Position numbers and translations under genes: made by a program. Below the pieces are notes generated by a model. It saw only the letters and a list, made by a program, of their open reading frames with translations. It ran no database searches and was not told the DNA's origin. 64,000 bases of DNA from Bacillota bacterium (GTDB lineage: Bacteria; Bacillota; Dethiobacteria; DTU022), in NCBI GenBank assembly GCA_033549065.1, contig JAWSUE010000011.1, forward strand, positions 39,835-103,834, read 5' to 3'. Shown piece by piece: positions 14,786 to 24,648 of the stretch (its first letter is position 1; each line of letters opens with the position of its first letter).

Positions 14786-16117
14786 TTATTCTCCCCTTCT
14801 CTGCCGTTTTCTGAATTTAATAATGATGGGGGTTCCCGTAAAATCAAAAGATTCTCGAAGTCTGTTTTCAAGATAGCGCTTGTAAGAAAAATGTATCAGA
14901 TCCGGTTCATTGGCAAAGAATACAAATGTCGGCGGTTTTACTGAAGGTTGGGTGACGTAATAAAATTTCACGTTTTTCCCCTTCACTGACGGAGGTGGGT
15001 TGACGGCAACTGCATCCTGTAATAACTCATTTAGGTAAGAGGTGGAAATACGTTTATACTGTTCCTGCCATACTTTTATAATTACCGGAAACAATCTGTC
15101 CAATCTCCAGCCGGTAAGGGCTGATACAAATACAACCGGCGCATACGGCACAAAGTTAAGATAATCTTTTATCTTATCCAGATATTCGGACCTGCTGTTT
15201 TCTTCGCCACGAACCAGATCCCATTTGTTCACAACAATGATCAGACCCCTGCCTGCCTGGTCAACATAGCCGGCCAATCTTTGATCCTGTTCTGCTATCC
15301 CACTTTCGCCATCAAGCAGCAGCAGCGCCAGATCTGCTCTCTGAACTGCTTTTAATGAACGCAAAACACTGTAGTACTCCACAGCATTTTTAACTTTGCT
15401 CTTACGGCGCATCCCTGCCGTATCAATAAGTATACATGGAGTATCGTTGTAGATAAAATGAGTATCGACCGCTTCCCGGGTTGTGCCCGGAATCTGACTG
15501 ACAATTACCCTATCTTCGCCTAAAATAGTGTTGATCAAGGATGATTTACCCACGTTTGGTCGACCTATTACAGCTACTTTAACTGCTTCATTTTCAGCAG
15601 CATCTTCAACACCTGGGCCTTCCGGCAGAAGGCTGCATATCCTGTCAAGAAGATCGCCCGTTCCCCGGCCATGTGCAGCGGCAATCAACTGCGGATCTCC
15701 GAAACCCAGACTGTAAAAATTATACTTCTCGGATTCAAGCTCCATGTAATCAATTTTATTGATAACAGGGATAACTGTTTTGCCGCTTCTTCGCAACAAT
15801 TCAGCGACCTCTTCATCAAGTGCGGTAATCCCTTCTCTTCCATCAAGGAGGAAAATGATCAAATGAGCTTCATCAATAGCGAGGTCAACCTGACGTTTTA
15901 CCTGCACGGAGATCTGATCTGTCTCACCAAAGGTAATACCGCCGGTATCTATAATAACTATCGAGCGGCCGCACCATTCAGAAATTCCGTAAAGGCGGTC
16001 TCTGGTAACCCCCGGTACTTTTTCTTCAATAGCGGTTCGGGCTGAGGTCAAACGGTTAAAAAGGGTTGATTTACCCACATTTGGTCGGCCGACTATGGCA
16101 ACTACATTACCGGTCAA
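14786..16117 (-). CDS. der: Ribosome biogenesis GTPase Der (EngA)
   Basis: A 443-residue double GTPase of normal length that assists 50S subunit maturation. The first G domain has GRPNVGKST (about residues 10-18), DTGG and NKID. The second has GRPNVGKSS (about 183-191), DTAGM and NKWD. A C-terminal KH-like domain follows and ends with KFRKRQRRGE. It starts with TTG in a TTGA overlap with the upstream DUF512 gene (4 nt), indicating translational coupling. Order DUF512-der-plsY is standard in Clostridia. Confidence 0.97.
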   Translation of the reverse strand: MTGNVVAIVGRPNVGKSTLFNRLTSARTAIEEKVPGVTRDRLYGISEWCGRSIVIIDTGGITFGETDQISVQVKRQVDLAIDEAHLIIFLLDGREGITALDEEVAELLRRSGKTVIPVINKIDYMELESEKYNFYSLGFGDPQLIAAAHGRGTGDLLDRICSLLPEGPGVEDAAENEAVKVAVIGRPNVGKSSLINTILGEDRVIVSQIPGTTREAVDTHFIYNDTPCILIDTAGMRRKSKVKNAVEYYSVLRSLKAVQRADLALLLLDGESGIAEQDQRLAGYVDQAGRGLIIVVNKWDLVRGEENSRSEYLDKIKDYLNFVPYAPVVFVSALTGWRLDRLFPVIIKVWQEQYKRISTSYLNELLQDAVAVNPPPSVKGKNVKFYYVTQPSVKPPTFVFFANEPDLIHFSYKRYLENRLRESFDFTGTPIIIKFRKRQRRGE

Positions 16118-17463
16118 TTAATTTTTCCTCCACTCTTCTCTCTATAAAAGTCCAGCTTACTGATATGGGATAACAGTTCCTTCGGCCCTCGTGCAGTCAG
16201 GACAGGCACTCCCAGATCAGCTTCCAATTTTTTTAATAAAACTCCATCCAGAAATTTTGACGTTTTTTCGTTAACCAGATGATTAGATATAAATACAACA
16301 TCCCCCGGGTTATTTCCTTCCATGGCCTTCAGCAGATCACTTGCTGTCAAAAGACCGGCGACTGTCACTTCTTCTCCAAAATATTTATTTGTGGCGATTA
16401 TCAGGCTAACCCTGATTCCCTTAAACTCAGTCAGCCAGTCGGCCATTTTTTTTAAAAGAGGACCTGCACTTTGACCGGTAATGATTGTTACTGACATTTC
16501 CCCCGTTCTTAAATCCAAATCATTTTCTGAAAGCCGGTTCAGTTCATCAAGAAATATCCTGGCCATTCCTATTCCATTTTCAAGTTGTGGAAAACCTTCA
16601 TATTCCTCTTCGTCCGGAATTTCAGAACCGGCAAGCATATAGAGTTCATCAGCAGCAAAAACAAATCTGCTGTCTCTCTTTTCCAGATATTCTTTCTGGA
16701 TTTTCTCTACTTGTTCAAGTAGAGTCCGGGCACTAATTCCATTAAATTTTTTTAATTTTACCAGGCCACTCCTGTGGACTGTCAGACCAACAGGAACTAA
16801 AGCAACCGACAAAATTGCCGGGCCCATTGAGTCGAGATCACTGATCGTCCTCAGCATTTCATCCCCTGTATTGAAACCGGGGCATAATACAATCTGGGAG
16901 TGAATCTGGATACCACCATCGATTAATTTTTGCAGTACATCGAGACCACGCTCCGCAAGTTTATTGCCAAACATTAACTGGCGCAGCTTGCGGTTAGTCG
17001 TATGAACTGAAACGTAAAGAGGACTCATCCTCAACCTGATTATCCGATCTACTTCCGCATCGGTGAGTCTGTTTAAAGTTATAAAATTTCCATAAAGGAA
17101 TGAAAGCCTGTAATCATCATCCTTAATAAAGACCGTCGATCGTATCTCTTTCGGGTTTTGATCAACAAAACAGAAGATACATTTATTACCGCATCGTTTC
17201 ATCTCCGACAGTGTAGGGGGATCAAACTGCATCCCCAAAGAGGTATCAGCTGCCTTCTGAATCTTGATCCGTTTTAGCCTTCCATCGTCTGTCAACATTA
17301 AAAGTATAAGACTTTCATCCGCTTCAAGTATTTTATAATCGATTATATCGGCTGGAACACTGCCGTCAATTCTCAGCAGACGCCACCCGACCCTGATGCC
17401 TGCTTTTTCGGCAGGTGAATTTTTCTTTACATGATCTACCAGGTAACCTTTATTTTCTTTCAT
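16114..17463 (-). CDS. DUF512/PDZ-containing radical SAM-type protein
   Basis: A 449-residue protein with an N-terminal PDZ-like domain (about residues 5-70, SPAEKAGIRVGWRL) and a radical SAM-like centre with a CxxxCxxC motif at Cys91, Cys95 and Cys98 (CGNKCIFC, followed by FVDQNPK). The rest matches the DUF512 family, widespread beside der in Clostridia and Cyanobacteria. The biochemical function is not established for the family as far as I know. It starts at an ATG with GGAG 7 nt upstream and overlaps der by 4 nt, so it heads a DUF512-der-plsY transcription unit. Confidence 0.9.
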   Translation of the reverse strand: MKENKGYLVDHVKKNSPAEKAGIRVGWRLLRIDGSVPADIIDYKILEADESLILLMLTDDGRLKRIKIQKAADTSLGMQFDPPTLSEMKRCGNKCIFCFVDQNPKEIRSTVFIKDDDYRLSFLYGNFITLNRLTDAEVDRIIRLRMSPLYVSVHTTNRKLRQLMFGNKLAERGLDVLQKLIDGGIQIHSQIVLCPGFNTGDEMLRTISDLDSMGPAILSVALVPVGLTVHRSGLVKLKKFNGISARTLLEQVEKIQKEYLEKRDSRFVFAADELYMLAGSEIPDEEEYEGFPQLENGIGMARIFLDELNRLSENDLDLRTGEMSVTIITGQSAGPLLKKMADWLTEFKGIRVSLIIATNKYFGEEVTVAGLLTASDLLKAMEGNNPGDVVFISNHLVNEKTSKFLDGVLLKKLEADLGVPVLTARGPKELLSHISKLDFYREKSGGKIN

Positions 17464-17592
17464 TAGTGATCTCCATACTTTATGTTCATTCCACCTGTGA
17501 GCCGACTACCACGGGCAGGACGCAATAGCCTGTTACCTGGGCAAGTCCGTAATTAATGCGGTAAGCAGCTTCTGGTTTCCAGTAATAGCATT

Positions 17593-17623
17593 AAAAAACA
17601 GGGGCGAACCTGTTGTTCGCCCC
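17593..17623 (-). terminator. Rho-independent terminator after ispH::S1
   Basis: Stem GGGGCGAAC / GTTCGCCCC (17601-17609 and 17615-17623), 5-nt loop, followed on the minus strand by TGTTTTTTAA. It ends the trpS-to-ispH::S1 block 36 nt after its stop. Confidence 0.88.
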
Positions 17624-17659
17624 GGGTTCGCTCAATCGACCAGATATGTGCATTTAAAC

Positions 17660-19720
17660 CTATTCACCTTCCGGTATTTTTTCCTCTCCGGGTTCAGTTT
17701 CATTATCTTTGTCATTCTTTTTGAAATCACCCTCGTCGAAGAGATCACCGAAGACATCTCCCAGTGTAACATTCCCTTCATCCATGCCATTCCCAGATAT
17801 ACCTTCCATTGAAACACTAATCCCACCAGCTTCTTTAATGCTGAGACTTATCCGTTTAGATTTCGGTTTTATTTCAAGTATTTTAACCTCAACATTTTCA
17901 CCTTCAGCCAATACTTCAGCCGGATTGTTTACATGGAAATCAGCAAGCTGCGATATGTGAGCCAAACCTTCCACCCCGGGCATTATTTCTATAAAAGCGC
18001 CAAAATTAACAAGTCGGGTTACTTTTCCGGTAACTATCTGACCGTTTTCGAGTTCCTCTACCGCTTTTGTCCACGGATCGGTCTGGGTATGCCTCAGTGA
18101 AAGGCTTATGCGATCTTTTTCAGGAATTATTTCAATCACTTTAACTTCTACTTCCTCACCAACCTTCAGAACTTCAGAAGGATGACCGACACGTTCCCAG
18201 GATAATTCCGAAATGTGAATCAGTCCGTCAATCCCTCCGATATCGACAAAAGCACCGAAATTGGTCAACCTCTTAATTACCCCTGATATGGTTGAACCGG
18301 CTTCCAAAGTATTGAAGATTTCTTCTTTTTTCCTGTTATTCTCTTCCTCAACAACTTTCTTCCTGCTCAGTATCAACTTGCCCTTTTCTTTATCATATTC
18401 CTGAACTTTAAACTCAATTTCCCTGTTTTGAAATTCGTTAAAATCGGGAATATAGCGTACATCAACCAGCGAGCCGGGCATAAATCCATCTATCCCGTGA
18501 CCCAGGTCAATAATCAATCCGGCAGGAATAACCTGCTTAACCCTTCCGGTTATAATTTTTTCATCTGTCATTGCTGCTTCAAGCTCATTCAATCTGGAAT
18601 CCCGGGCTAATCTCTTGTGCGATACCGTTATCTTCCCTTCCTGGTCATCAACATCAAGGACAGTTACTTCAATACTTTCTTCAGGCACGAACAGATCAGT
18701 AAGTGATTTATTATCTTCAAGATATACTTCCTCAGCAGGAAGTATGGCCTCAGTTTTCGATCCAATATCAACAAAAACCTCATCAGCAGTAACCCTGGCA
18801 ATTTTACCGGTAACCTGTTCACCAACCTGGGCTACCCTTAGTTCACCTTCAAATTCAAAACCCTCTTCGTTGTTAACTTCCAGACTCTCGTTCTCCATTT
18901 TCTCCACGACCTCCTTAATCGTCCAGGAAGGAGTTGAAGCTCCCGCTACAACTCCAAATCTGTTGTATCCTTTCAAAAAAGAATTTTTCAACTCCCCTGC
19001 ATTTGCTATTCGACATGCCGGTTTTAATTGCCGGCATTTATCATAAAGGGCTTTCGTATTCGCGCTCATTTTACTGCCAACAACTATCAGCGCCTCTACC
19101 CTTCTTGCCAGTTCTGTTACTTCTTCCTGCCTGAGCCCCGTCTCGGGACATAAAGTATTATAGACAGCCCCTTCAGGAAACTTATTCATAAAACTTTCAA
19201 TTACTTTTTCAAAGAGTTCCTTGTTTCCCGTAGTCTGTGAGATTAATACTATTCCATTCTGCTTTTCAATGTTTTCGAGATCATCCGGGTGAGTTATCAC
19301 CTCGGCTGTACCTCCCGACCATCCAACTATTCCAATAACTTCAGGGTGATTTCTGTTACCAAATACTATTATTTTATAGCCTTTCTTATGATAATCTTCC
19401 GCCAGCTTTTGAACTTTGCGCACACGTGGACAGGTCAGATCAATCATTCGCGGCGTGGACATCGTTTCGAGTTTTTTTAGGATTTCCGGGGTAACTCCGT
19501 GAGTTCTGATAGCGATGAAGGCGCCGTGAGCTTCTTCAGGCAGTTCAACAACATCTACTCCGTGATCGCTTAAATAACTTATAACCTCTTCGTTATGGAC
19601 CAGAGGCCCCAGTGTCACACCTGCTCCATACTTTTCAGCATTATCTAACAGGAAACTAACAGCCCTGTTAACCCCGGAGCAAAAACCGGCTTTACCGGCT
19701 ACAATGATTTCCAATATCAA
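17660..19720 (-). CDS. ispH: IspH-ribosomal protein S1 fusion
   Basis: A 686-residue two-part protein. Residues 1 to about 285 are 4-hydroxy-3-methylbut-2-enyl diphosphate reductase (IspH), the last step of the MEP isoprenoid pathway. The three [4Fe-4S] cysteines are Cys14 (AGFCSG), Cys97 (DLTCPRV) and Cys191 (NTLCPETG). Residues about 300-630 are four S1 RNA-binding repeats (for example GAFVDIGGIDGLIHISELSW), then an acidic tail. This fusion is known from Clostridia, where it replaces a separate S1-like gene. dxs and ispA of the same pathway are in the window. It lies downstream of plsC and cmk on the same strand and ends at a strong terminator. Confidence 0.95.
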   Translation of the reverse strand: MILEIIVAGKAGFCSGVNRAVSFLLDNAEKYGAGVTLGPLVHNEEVISYLSDHGVDVVELPEEAHGAFIAIRTHGVTPEILKKLETMSTPRMIDLTCPRVRKVQKLAEDYHKKGYKIIVFGNRNHPEVIGIVGWSGGTAEVITHPDDLENIEKQNGIVLISQTTGNKELFEKVIESFMNKFPEGAVYNTLCPETGLRQEEVTELARRVEALIVVGSKMSANTKALYDKCRQLKPACRIANAGELKNSFLKGYNRFGVVAGASTPSWTIKEVVEKMENESLEVNNEEGFEFEGELRVAQVGEQVTGKIARVTADEVFVDIGSKTEAILPAEEVYLEDNKSLTDLFVPEESIEVTVLDVDDQEGKITVSHKRLARDSRLNELEAAMTDEKIITGRVKQVIPAGLIIDLGHGIDGFMPGSLVDVRYIPDFNEFQNREIEFKVQEYDKEKGKLILSRKKVVEEENNRKKEEIFNTLEAGSTISGVIKRLTNFGAFVDIGGIDGLIHISELSWERVGHPSEVLKVGEEVEVKVIEIIPEKDRISLSLRHTQTDPWTKAVEELENGQIVTGKVTRLVNFGAFIEIMPGVEGLAHISQLADFHVNNPAEVLAEGENVEVKILEIKPKSKRISLSIKEAGGISVSMEGISGNGMDEGNVTLGDVFGDLFDEGDFKKNDKDNETEPGEEKIPEGE

Positions 19721-19761
19721 GCCTGCCTTTCTTAAGGACCTGAAAATAATTTATTATTTAT

Positions 19762-20361
19762 TCAGGATTTAAGGTTTTCTATATACTGCATAATTGTATT
19801 ACTCATTTCTTCAAGCCTGGCTTTCTTTTCTTCCTTATTTTCATAAACCAAAGGCGGAAGGACAAATGGTTTGCCTATATGAATATGCAGCGGTTTAAAT
19901 AACCTGTAAGGCCCGGGTATTGCAACTGGTAAAACAGGAACACCACTGCGCACGGCAATTAAAGCAGCTCCATTGTAGGCTTTTTGCAGTTGACCATCTT
20001 TGCTTCTGGAACCTTCCGGAAAAAGGCCGAGCACTTCACCCTCCTGTAATAATCTATAGGCTGTTTTAATTGCCGAATAGTCAGCTTCCTGGCGATTAAC
20101 CGGAAAAGCGCCTACTTTTCTTAAAAGATATGCAAATATTGGGTTGCTGAAAACCTCTTTTTTGGCCATAAAGTTAACCCTGATTCTGGAAGGGATTGCC
20201 GCTCCGACTGTCATCGGATCCAACCATTTTATATGATTCGAACAGACTATATAAGGTTTACGGGTCGGTAAATTCTCTCTGCCGTGAATTCGCAGACAGT
20301 AAAATATTTTGAGATAAAGATAAAATATATTTCTCCCAAATTTGTAAAACAATATACTCAC
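19762..20361 (-). CDS. plsC: 1-acyl-sn-glycerol-3-phosphate acyltransferase
   Basis: A 199-residue acyltransferase of the PlsC/LPLAT family that converts lysophosphatidic acid to phosphatidic acid at the membrane. The HX4D motif is NHIKWLD and the phosphate-binding motif is FPEGSRSKDG. It has a short hydrophobic N-terminal segment and conventional length. It sits 12 nt downstream of cmk, which is the usual arrangement in Clostridia. Together with PlsY it completes the two acylation steps of phospholipid synthesis in this window. Confidence 0.92.
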   Translation of the reverse strand: MSILFYKFGRNIFYLYLKIFYCLRIHGRENLPTRKPYIVCSNHIKWLDPMTVGAAIPSRIRVNFMAKKEVFSNPIFAYLLRKVGAFPVNRQEADYSAIKTAYRLLQEGEVLGLFPEGSRSKDGQLQKAYNGAALIAVRSGVPVLPVAIPGPYRLFKPLHIHIGKPFVLPPLVYENKEEKKARLEEMSNTIMQYIENLKS

Positions 20362-20373
20362 CCGTTCGCCTTA

Positions 20374-21063
20374 TCAGGATGGATCACTGGTAATAATTCC
20401 GGTTATTTTTTCAACCACTTCTTCAAAGGAGAGGTTTGTAGTGTCAATAATTATGGCGTCATTTACAATTGTCAGCGGTGAATCTTCCCGGCTGGAATCT
20501 ATTTTATCACGATTTGTAATTTCTGCGGCAACTTCCTTTTCATTCAGGTTTATACCCTTTGCCTGCTGCTCCTTCATCCGCCGCCTTGCTCGCTCTTCCA
20601 CCGATGCGTCCAAATAAAACTTGTAATCGGCATCGGGCATCACTATTGAAGCAATATCTCTCCCTTCCATAATTATCCCCACCGATTCCGCAGCAATCTG
20701 CTGCTGCATTTTAACCAGCCGCCTGCGTACTTCTGATATGCAGGATACCGGGGAAACCATTTTATTAACGTTAGTATTACGAATTTCTTCCGTTACATCT
20801 TCTCCATCCAGGAATACCCTGTTATCATTATTAATCTGAACCAAAGTAGAGGCCAGCATTCGGGCAAGGGCATCAGAATCTGATATATCAACATCCTTAC
20901 GGATTACTTTTAAAGTTATTGCCCTGTACATTGCCCCGGTATCCAAATACTTTATTTTAAGCCGTTTCGATATTTCTCTGGCCACCGTGCTTTTTCCGGC
21001 ACCGGCCGGACCATCAATCGCTATTTTCGGTTTTCTATTTTTGGGGGGGTTCTTTATTTCCAT
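20374..21063 (-). CDS. cmk: Cytidylate kinase
   Basis: A 229-residue kinase that phosphorylates CMP and dCMP with ATP. P-loop GPAGAGKST is at about residues 18-26, DTGAMYR gives the substrate-binding segment, and GRDIASIVMPDADYKFYLDAS with EERARRR form the remaining signatures. The length is normal. It sits between aroH and plsC on the same strand, in the classical cmk-plsC-ispH::S1 order. Confidence 0.96.
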   Translation of the reverse strand: MEIKNPPKNRKPKIAIDGPAGAGKSTVAREISKRLKIKYLDTGAMYRAITLKVIRKDVDISDSDALARMLASTLVQINNDNRVFLDGEDVTEEIRNTNVNKMVSPVSCISEVRRRLVKMQQQIAAESVGIIMEGRDIASIVMPDADYKFYLDASVEERARRRMKEQQAKGINLNEKEVAAEITNRDKIDSSREDSPLTIVNDAIIIDTTNLSFEEVVEKITGIITSDPS

Positions 21064-21105
21064 GTTATTTCTTTACCCTTTTCTTATAATTCAATGGTTA
21101 CTGTT

Positions 21106-21480
21106 CTATGTGTCCCGTAGATTGACTGCTTTTTTAAGATAGACATGTTTAACCTGGGCTTGGGTCAGATCAGTGTTGACCATCAGCATTACCCTGATAC
21201 ATGCGGGTAAGGCTCCGGGCACATTTATCTCAGAAGCACAGAAAAGGGGAACTTCACTCCAACCCATATTTCTGGCTGCTTTAGCTGGAAAGGCAGCATT
21301 AAGATCCGGGGTAGCGGAGAAAAAAACTGCAGCAATTGACTTCGAATCCAGTTTATTCTCTTCCACCATTGCCGCTAATAATTCAGCTGTAGCTTCATAA
21401 ATAGCCGAAGGTTCATTAGCTTCAACGGTTGTAGCGCCTCTTATTCCACGTACATGATAAAATTCAGTCAAAACAACCAT
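21106..21480 (-). CDS. aroH: Chorismate mutase, AroH class
   Basis: A 124-residue monofunctional chorismate mutase of the Bacillus AroH (trimeric pseudo-alpha/beta barrel) type. Signatures include RGIRGATTVEANEP at the N-terminus, VFFSATPDLNAAFPAKAAR, the CASEINVPGALPACIRVMLM segment and a C-terminal VYLKKAVNLR. It converts chorismate to prephenate for Phe/Tyr synthesis. aroQ and aroE of the same pathway are also in the window but in a separate block. It is upstream of cmk, an arrangement seen in many Clostridia. Confidence 0.93.
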   Translation of the reverse strand: MVVLTEFYHVRGIRGATTVEANEPSAIYEATAELLAAMVEENKLDSKSIAAVFFSATPDLNAAFPAKAARNMGWSEVPLFCASEINVPGALPACIRVMLMVNTDLTQAQVKHVYLKKAVNLRDT

Positions 21481-21544
21481 CCTTCTTTTTGCAGCATTCC
21501 TATTCTCTCATTAATTGCGGCTTTTTGCAAGCAATAGTGCCTGA

Positions 21545-22264
21545 CTAAAGTCCTGTGAGATGTTTTAACACATTGATTTCCTGTTCAGTCAGGTGACGGT
21601 ATGACCCTTCCAAAAGATTTTCAGTATTAAGACCGGCAAAACTGATCCTGGTCAACTCTATCACAGGGTGATTTATTTCCAAACACATTTTTTTTACCTG
21701 TCTCTTTCTGCCTTCGGTTAGTGCTATTTCAAGCAGTGATGTTTTAGAATCCGCGCCTACCTTGACTATATTTACTTTGGCAGGCGCCGTTTTTTCCCCT
21801 TCCAGGATTAAACCTTTCTTCATTCTACTCAGTTCTTTCGGCCGTGGCACTCCCTTGACCCAGACCCTGTATATTTTCGGTATGTTGTATTTCGGGTGAG
21901 TCAGCCTGTATGCCAGTTCACCATCATTAGTCAGCAGTAGGACACCGGTTGTATCAGCATCCAGCCTGCCAATGGGGAAAATACGCTCGTTAATATCCTC
22001 TAAAAGGGCCATTATAGTCGGCCGGCCATGTGTATCTTTAACAGTGCTGATAAATCCCGAAGGTTTATTTAAGATAATATATATTTTCTTCTCAACCAGG
22101 CTGATCTGTTTTCCGTCAACGGTAACCAGATCTTCGGGATTAACCTGCTGCTGTGGTAACCCGGCTATTACATTGTTAACCTGCACTTTTCCCTGTCTGA
22201 TTAACTCTTCAGCTTTTCTGCGGGAAGTTACTCCCGCTTTGGCCAGGTATTTTGCAAGGCGCAT
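21545..22264 (-). CDS. rluB: 23S rRNA pseudouridine synthase, RluB/RsuA family
   Basis: A 239-residue enzyme with an N-terminal S4 RNA-binding domain (about 1-48, MRLAKYLAKAGVTSRRKAEELI) and a pseudouridine synthase domain with catalytic Asp102 in GRLDADTTGVLLLTNDGEL. C-terminal EGRKRQVKKMC is the RsuA/RluB-family motif. It directly follows scpB (10 nt). In B. subtilis, dacB, spmA and spmB lie between these genes, but they are absent here. Confidence 0.94.
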   Translation of the reverse strand: MRLAKYLAKAGVTSRRKAEELIRQGKVQVNNVIAGLPQQQVNPEDLVTVDGKQISLVEKKIYIILNKPSGFISTVKDTHGRPTIMALLEDINERIFPIGRLDADTTGVLLLTNDGELAYRLTHPKYNIPKIYRVWVKGVPRPKELSRMKKGLILEGEKTAPAKVNIVKVGADSKTSLLEIALTEGRKRQVKKMCLEINHPVIELTRISFAGLNTENLLEGSYRHLTEQEINVLKHLTGL

Positions 22265-22274
22265 CCTGGTTACC

Positions 22275-22856
22275 TCATTCTGCTTCTATTTGAGCTTCGC
22301 TCTGGATTACCGTTTCAGTTTTATGATCATTATCATCGCAGGGTTTATCTATTTCCAGCGGGGGTAGTTCATTTAGTTCTTTCAGGCCAAAATATTTCAG
22401 AAAATCTATAGTTGTACAGTATAACAAGGGTCTGCCTGGCCCTTCTTTTCGACCGCTGATCCGGATCAACCTTCTTTTCAAGAGATTTTCCAGGACATGC
22501 TCGCTTCTGACACCCCTGATCGATTCAATTTCTATTCGTGTAACCGGCTGCTTGTAAGCAATAATTGCAAGAGCTTCCAGTGCAGCATTTGAAAGGTTAC
22601 TAGATACATCTTCGCTAAAAGCCTTCTCCATGTAGGGAGCCAGTTCCGGTATAGTACCTAATTGAAATCCTCCGGCTGTCTCGAATATCTGCAGTCCCCG
22701 GTTACTTGTTTTTAAATCATTTTTCAGCTCAATTATCAACTGCTCGGCTTCTTCAGCAGATACTGTTAAAATTAATGCAACCTTATCCGTTTTGATCGGT
22801 TCCTCGCTCAGAAAAAGGTATGCTTCAATTACTTTTTTCTGCTCTGATTTCTCCAC
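22275..22856 (-). CDS. scpB: Segregation and condensation protein B
   Basis: A 193-residue ScpB with two winged-helix domains (LFLSEEPIKTDKVALIL; ALEALAIIAYKQPVTRIEIESIRGV). It is a subunit of the SMC-ScpAB condensin that organises the nucleoid. The frame overlaps scpA by 32 nt, typical of this tightly coupled pair. The acidic tail after about residue 165 is not conserved in the family. Confidence 0.96.
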   Translation of the reverse strand: MEKSEQKKVIEAYLFLSEEPIKTDKVALILTVSAEEAEQLIIELKNDLKTSNRGLQIFETAGGFQLGTIPELAPYMEKAFSEDVSSNLSNAALEALAIIAYKQPVTRIEIESIRGVRSEHVLENLLKRRLIRISGRKEGPGRPLLYCTTIDFLKYFGLKELNELPPLEIDKPCDDNDHKTETVIQSEAQIEAE

Positions 22857-23634
22857 CGTCTTCCTCCTCTTCGGGTTCCCCCGCTTTAAGGGTTACCAGA
22901 ATTGCACCAAAAGGTTTCTCCTGTAATAGAATTACTCTTCCCTGACGGGCCATCTCCAGCAGCGATATAAAGGTTATTATAACTTCCCATAAACCATCTG
23001 TCGTGATAAATTCTTTCATCGGCAGGGGACGGTTTCTGCTTTTAAGCATATTCTGGATATAGCCTGCTTTTTCTGCGAGAATAAAATCCTCAACAGCACT
23101 GAAAGTCGGCACGTAATTATCTGTTAAGGTTCCCTGTGCAAAGCGGTGCATAATATCACTCAAATGGTATGCACCTTCCCAGATCGTATAGACAGACTCC
23201 TGCGAAGTGAAAACCATAATTTTCTGCCCACCGGTGGAACGAAGAAAAATCTTCTGCTGTTCATCTTCTTTTCTCTGAAGAATACGGGCAGCATCTTTAA
23301 AGAATTTATACTCTTCAAGTCGCTGAAACAGTTCTTCTGCGCTGTTAATCTCAAAGAGGGCTTCGTCGTCATCTTCTTCTTCAGGTCTGGTTGGACGGGG
23401 CAGCAATAATTTTGATTTAAGACGCAGTAATGTTGCCGCCATAACTAAAAATTCGCTGGCTATATCAAGATTTAACTCTTTCATCGACTGAAGGTAGGCA
23501 AGGTATTGTTCAGTGATTTCGGCAATTGAAATTGACCATATATCTACTTCTGCTTTTTTTATTAAATGAAAAAGCAGATCGAATGGCCCCTCAAATGTGG
23601 GCAGCTTAATTTTGTATTCAGCCTGCTGTAACAT
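22825..23634 (-). CDS. scpA: Segregation and condensation protein A
   Basis: A 269-residue ScpA kleisin: the N-terminal YKIKLPTFEGPFDLLFHLIKK motif binds the SMC neck, the middle (about 80-180) binds the ScpB dimer, and the C-terminal winged helix (about 190-250) binds the SMC head. Length is within the family range. It heads the scpA-scpB-rluB unit, 27 nt downstream of trpS. Confidence 0.96.
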   Translation of the reverse strand: MLQQAEYKIKLPTFEGPFDLLFHLIKKAEVDIWSISIAEITEQYLAYLQSMKELNLDIASEFLVMAATLLRLKSKLLLPRPTRPEEEDDDEALFEINSAEELFQRLEEYKFFKDAARILQRKEDEQQKIFLRSTGGQKIMVFTSQESVYTIWEGAYHLSDIMHRFAQGTLTDNYVPTFSAVEDFILAEKAGYIQNMLKSRNRPLPMKEFITTDGLWEVIITFISLLEMARQGRVILLQEKPFGAILVTLKAGEPEEEEDGGEIRAEKSN

Positions 23635-23661
23635 CCCTGGATGCCTTTCATGCCTGAATTT

Positions 23662-24648
23662 TTAACGCAGACCCATGCTGTTCAGCACTTCCTGATATTT
23701 ATTACCTGCATGAACACGAGCACGCTCGGCGCCCCTGGCCAACATTTCGTCCAGGTAATTCTCTTCACCGGTAAGTTCTTTATACTTTTCCTGCAGCGGG
23801 CGCAACTTTTCAGCTATTACTTCAGCCAGTTCATCTTTCAGGTCTTTATAAGACTTTCCGGCAAAATAGTCTTCAATGTCCAATCTTTCCTTACCTGTCA
23901 TCAATTGATATATAGTCAGCAGGTTATTAATTCCCGGTCGCTTCTCATCAAATTTAATTTCTCTCAGGGAATCGGTTGTTGCCCGTCGTATCTTTGCTCT
24001 TATCTCATCAGGAGAATCGAGAAGAAATATCGCATCCTCTTTTCTCTCTTCACTCTTACTCATTTTTTTCTCAGGATTGAAGAGACCCATTACCCTGCCT
24101 CCGACCGGAGGGATATAAACATCCGGCAGCACGAATATATCACCATAGCGATAGTTAAATCTCTGGGCGATATCCCTGCAGAGTTCAACATGCTGTTTTT
24201 GATCTTCTCCGACAGGGACGAGATGTGTATCGTACAACAATATATCGGCTGCCTGTAATATAGGGTAATCAAAGAGTCCAACGCTGACCTCTTCTTTCTG
24301 TTTTTCCGACTTCTCCTTGAATTGGGTCATTCTCTGAAGCCAGCCCATTGGAGTAATACAGTTCAACAACCAGGCCAGTTCAGCATGTTCGCTTACGTGG
24401 GATTGAATAAAGACAACCGAGTGTTCTTCATCAATTCCTGCCGCAAAAAGCAACCCGGCAACTTCCCGGATATTAGCGCGTAAAACTTCCGGATCCTGAG
24501 GAACAGTAATCGTATGCAGGTCGACAACACAGTAAAAATTATCATACTCTTCCTGCAGGCTGACCCAGTTTCTGATAGCGCCGAGATAATTACCAAGATG
24601 CAGGCTTCCTGTAGCCTGTATCCCGGAGAATATTCTTTTTTTTGCCAT
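23662..24648 (-). CDS. trpS: Tryptophanyl-tRNA synthetase
   Basis: A 328-residue class Ic synthetase. The HIGH-type motif is GSLHLGNYLGA (about residues 14-24) and the KMSKS loop is EKKMSKSEE. The N-terminal FSGIQATGSLHLGNYLGA and GEDQKQH are characteristic of the bacterial TrpRS. Its length matches the usual 320-340. No T-box-like leader is visible upstream; only 61 nt separate it from the M50 protease gene. It sits upstream of scpA as in several Clostridia. Confidence 0.96.
   Translation of the reverse strand: MAKKRIFSGIQATGSLHLGNYLGAIRNWVSLQEEYDNFYCVVDLHTITVPQDPEVLRANIREVAGLLFAAGIDEEHSVVFIQSHVSEHAELAWLLNCITPMGWLQRMTQFKEKSEKQKEEVSVGLFDYPILQAADILLYDTHLVPVGEDQKQHVELCRDIAQRFNYRYGDIFVLPDVYIPPVGGRVMGLFNPEKKMSKSEERKEDAIFLLDSPDEIRAKIRRATTDSLREIKFDEKRPGINNLLTIYQLMTGKERLDIEDYFAGKSYKDLKDELAEVIAEKLRPLQEKYKELTGEENYLDEMLARGAERARVHAGNKYQEVLNSMGLR

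Noticed and set aside
17464..17598. A 34-codon stretch (ending LPVVVGSQVE) before the DUF512 gene
   Set aside because: No start codon or ribosome site, and too short to assign; possible remnant only.
17632..17826. Open frame at the end of ispH::S1
   Set aside because: Shadow of the S1 coding frame.
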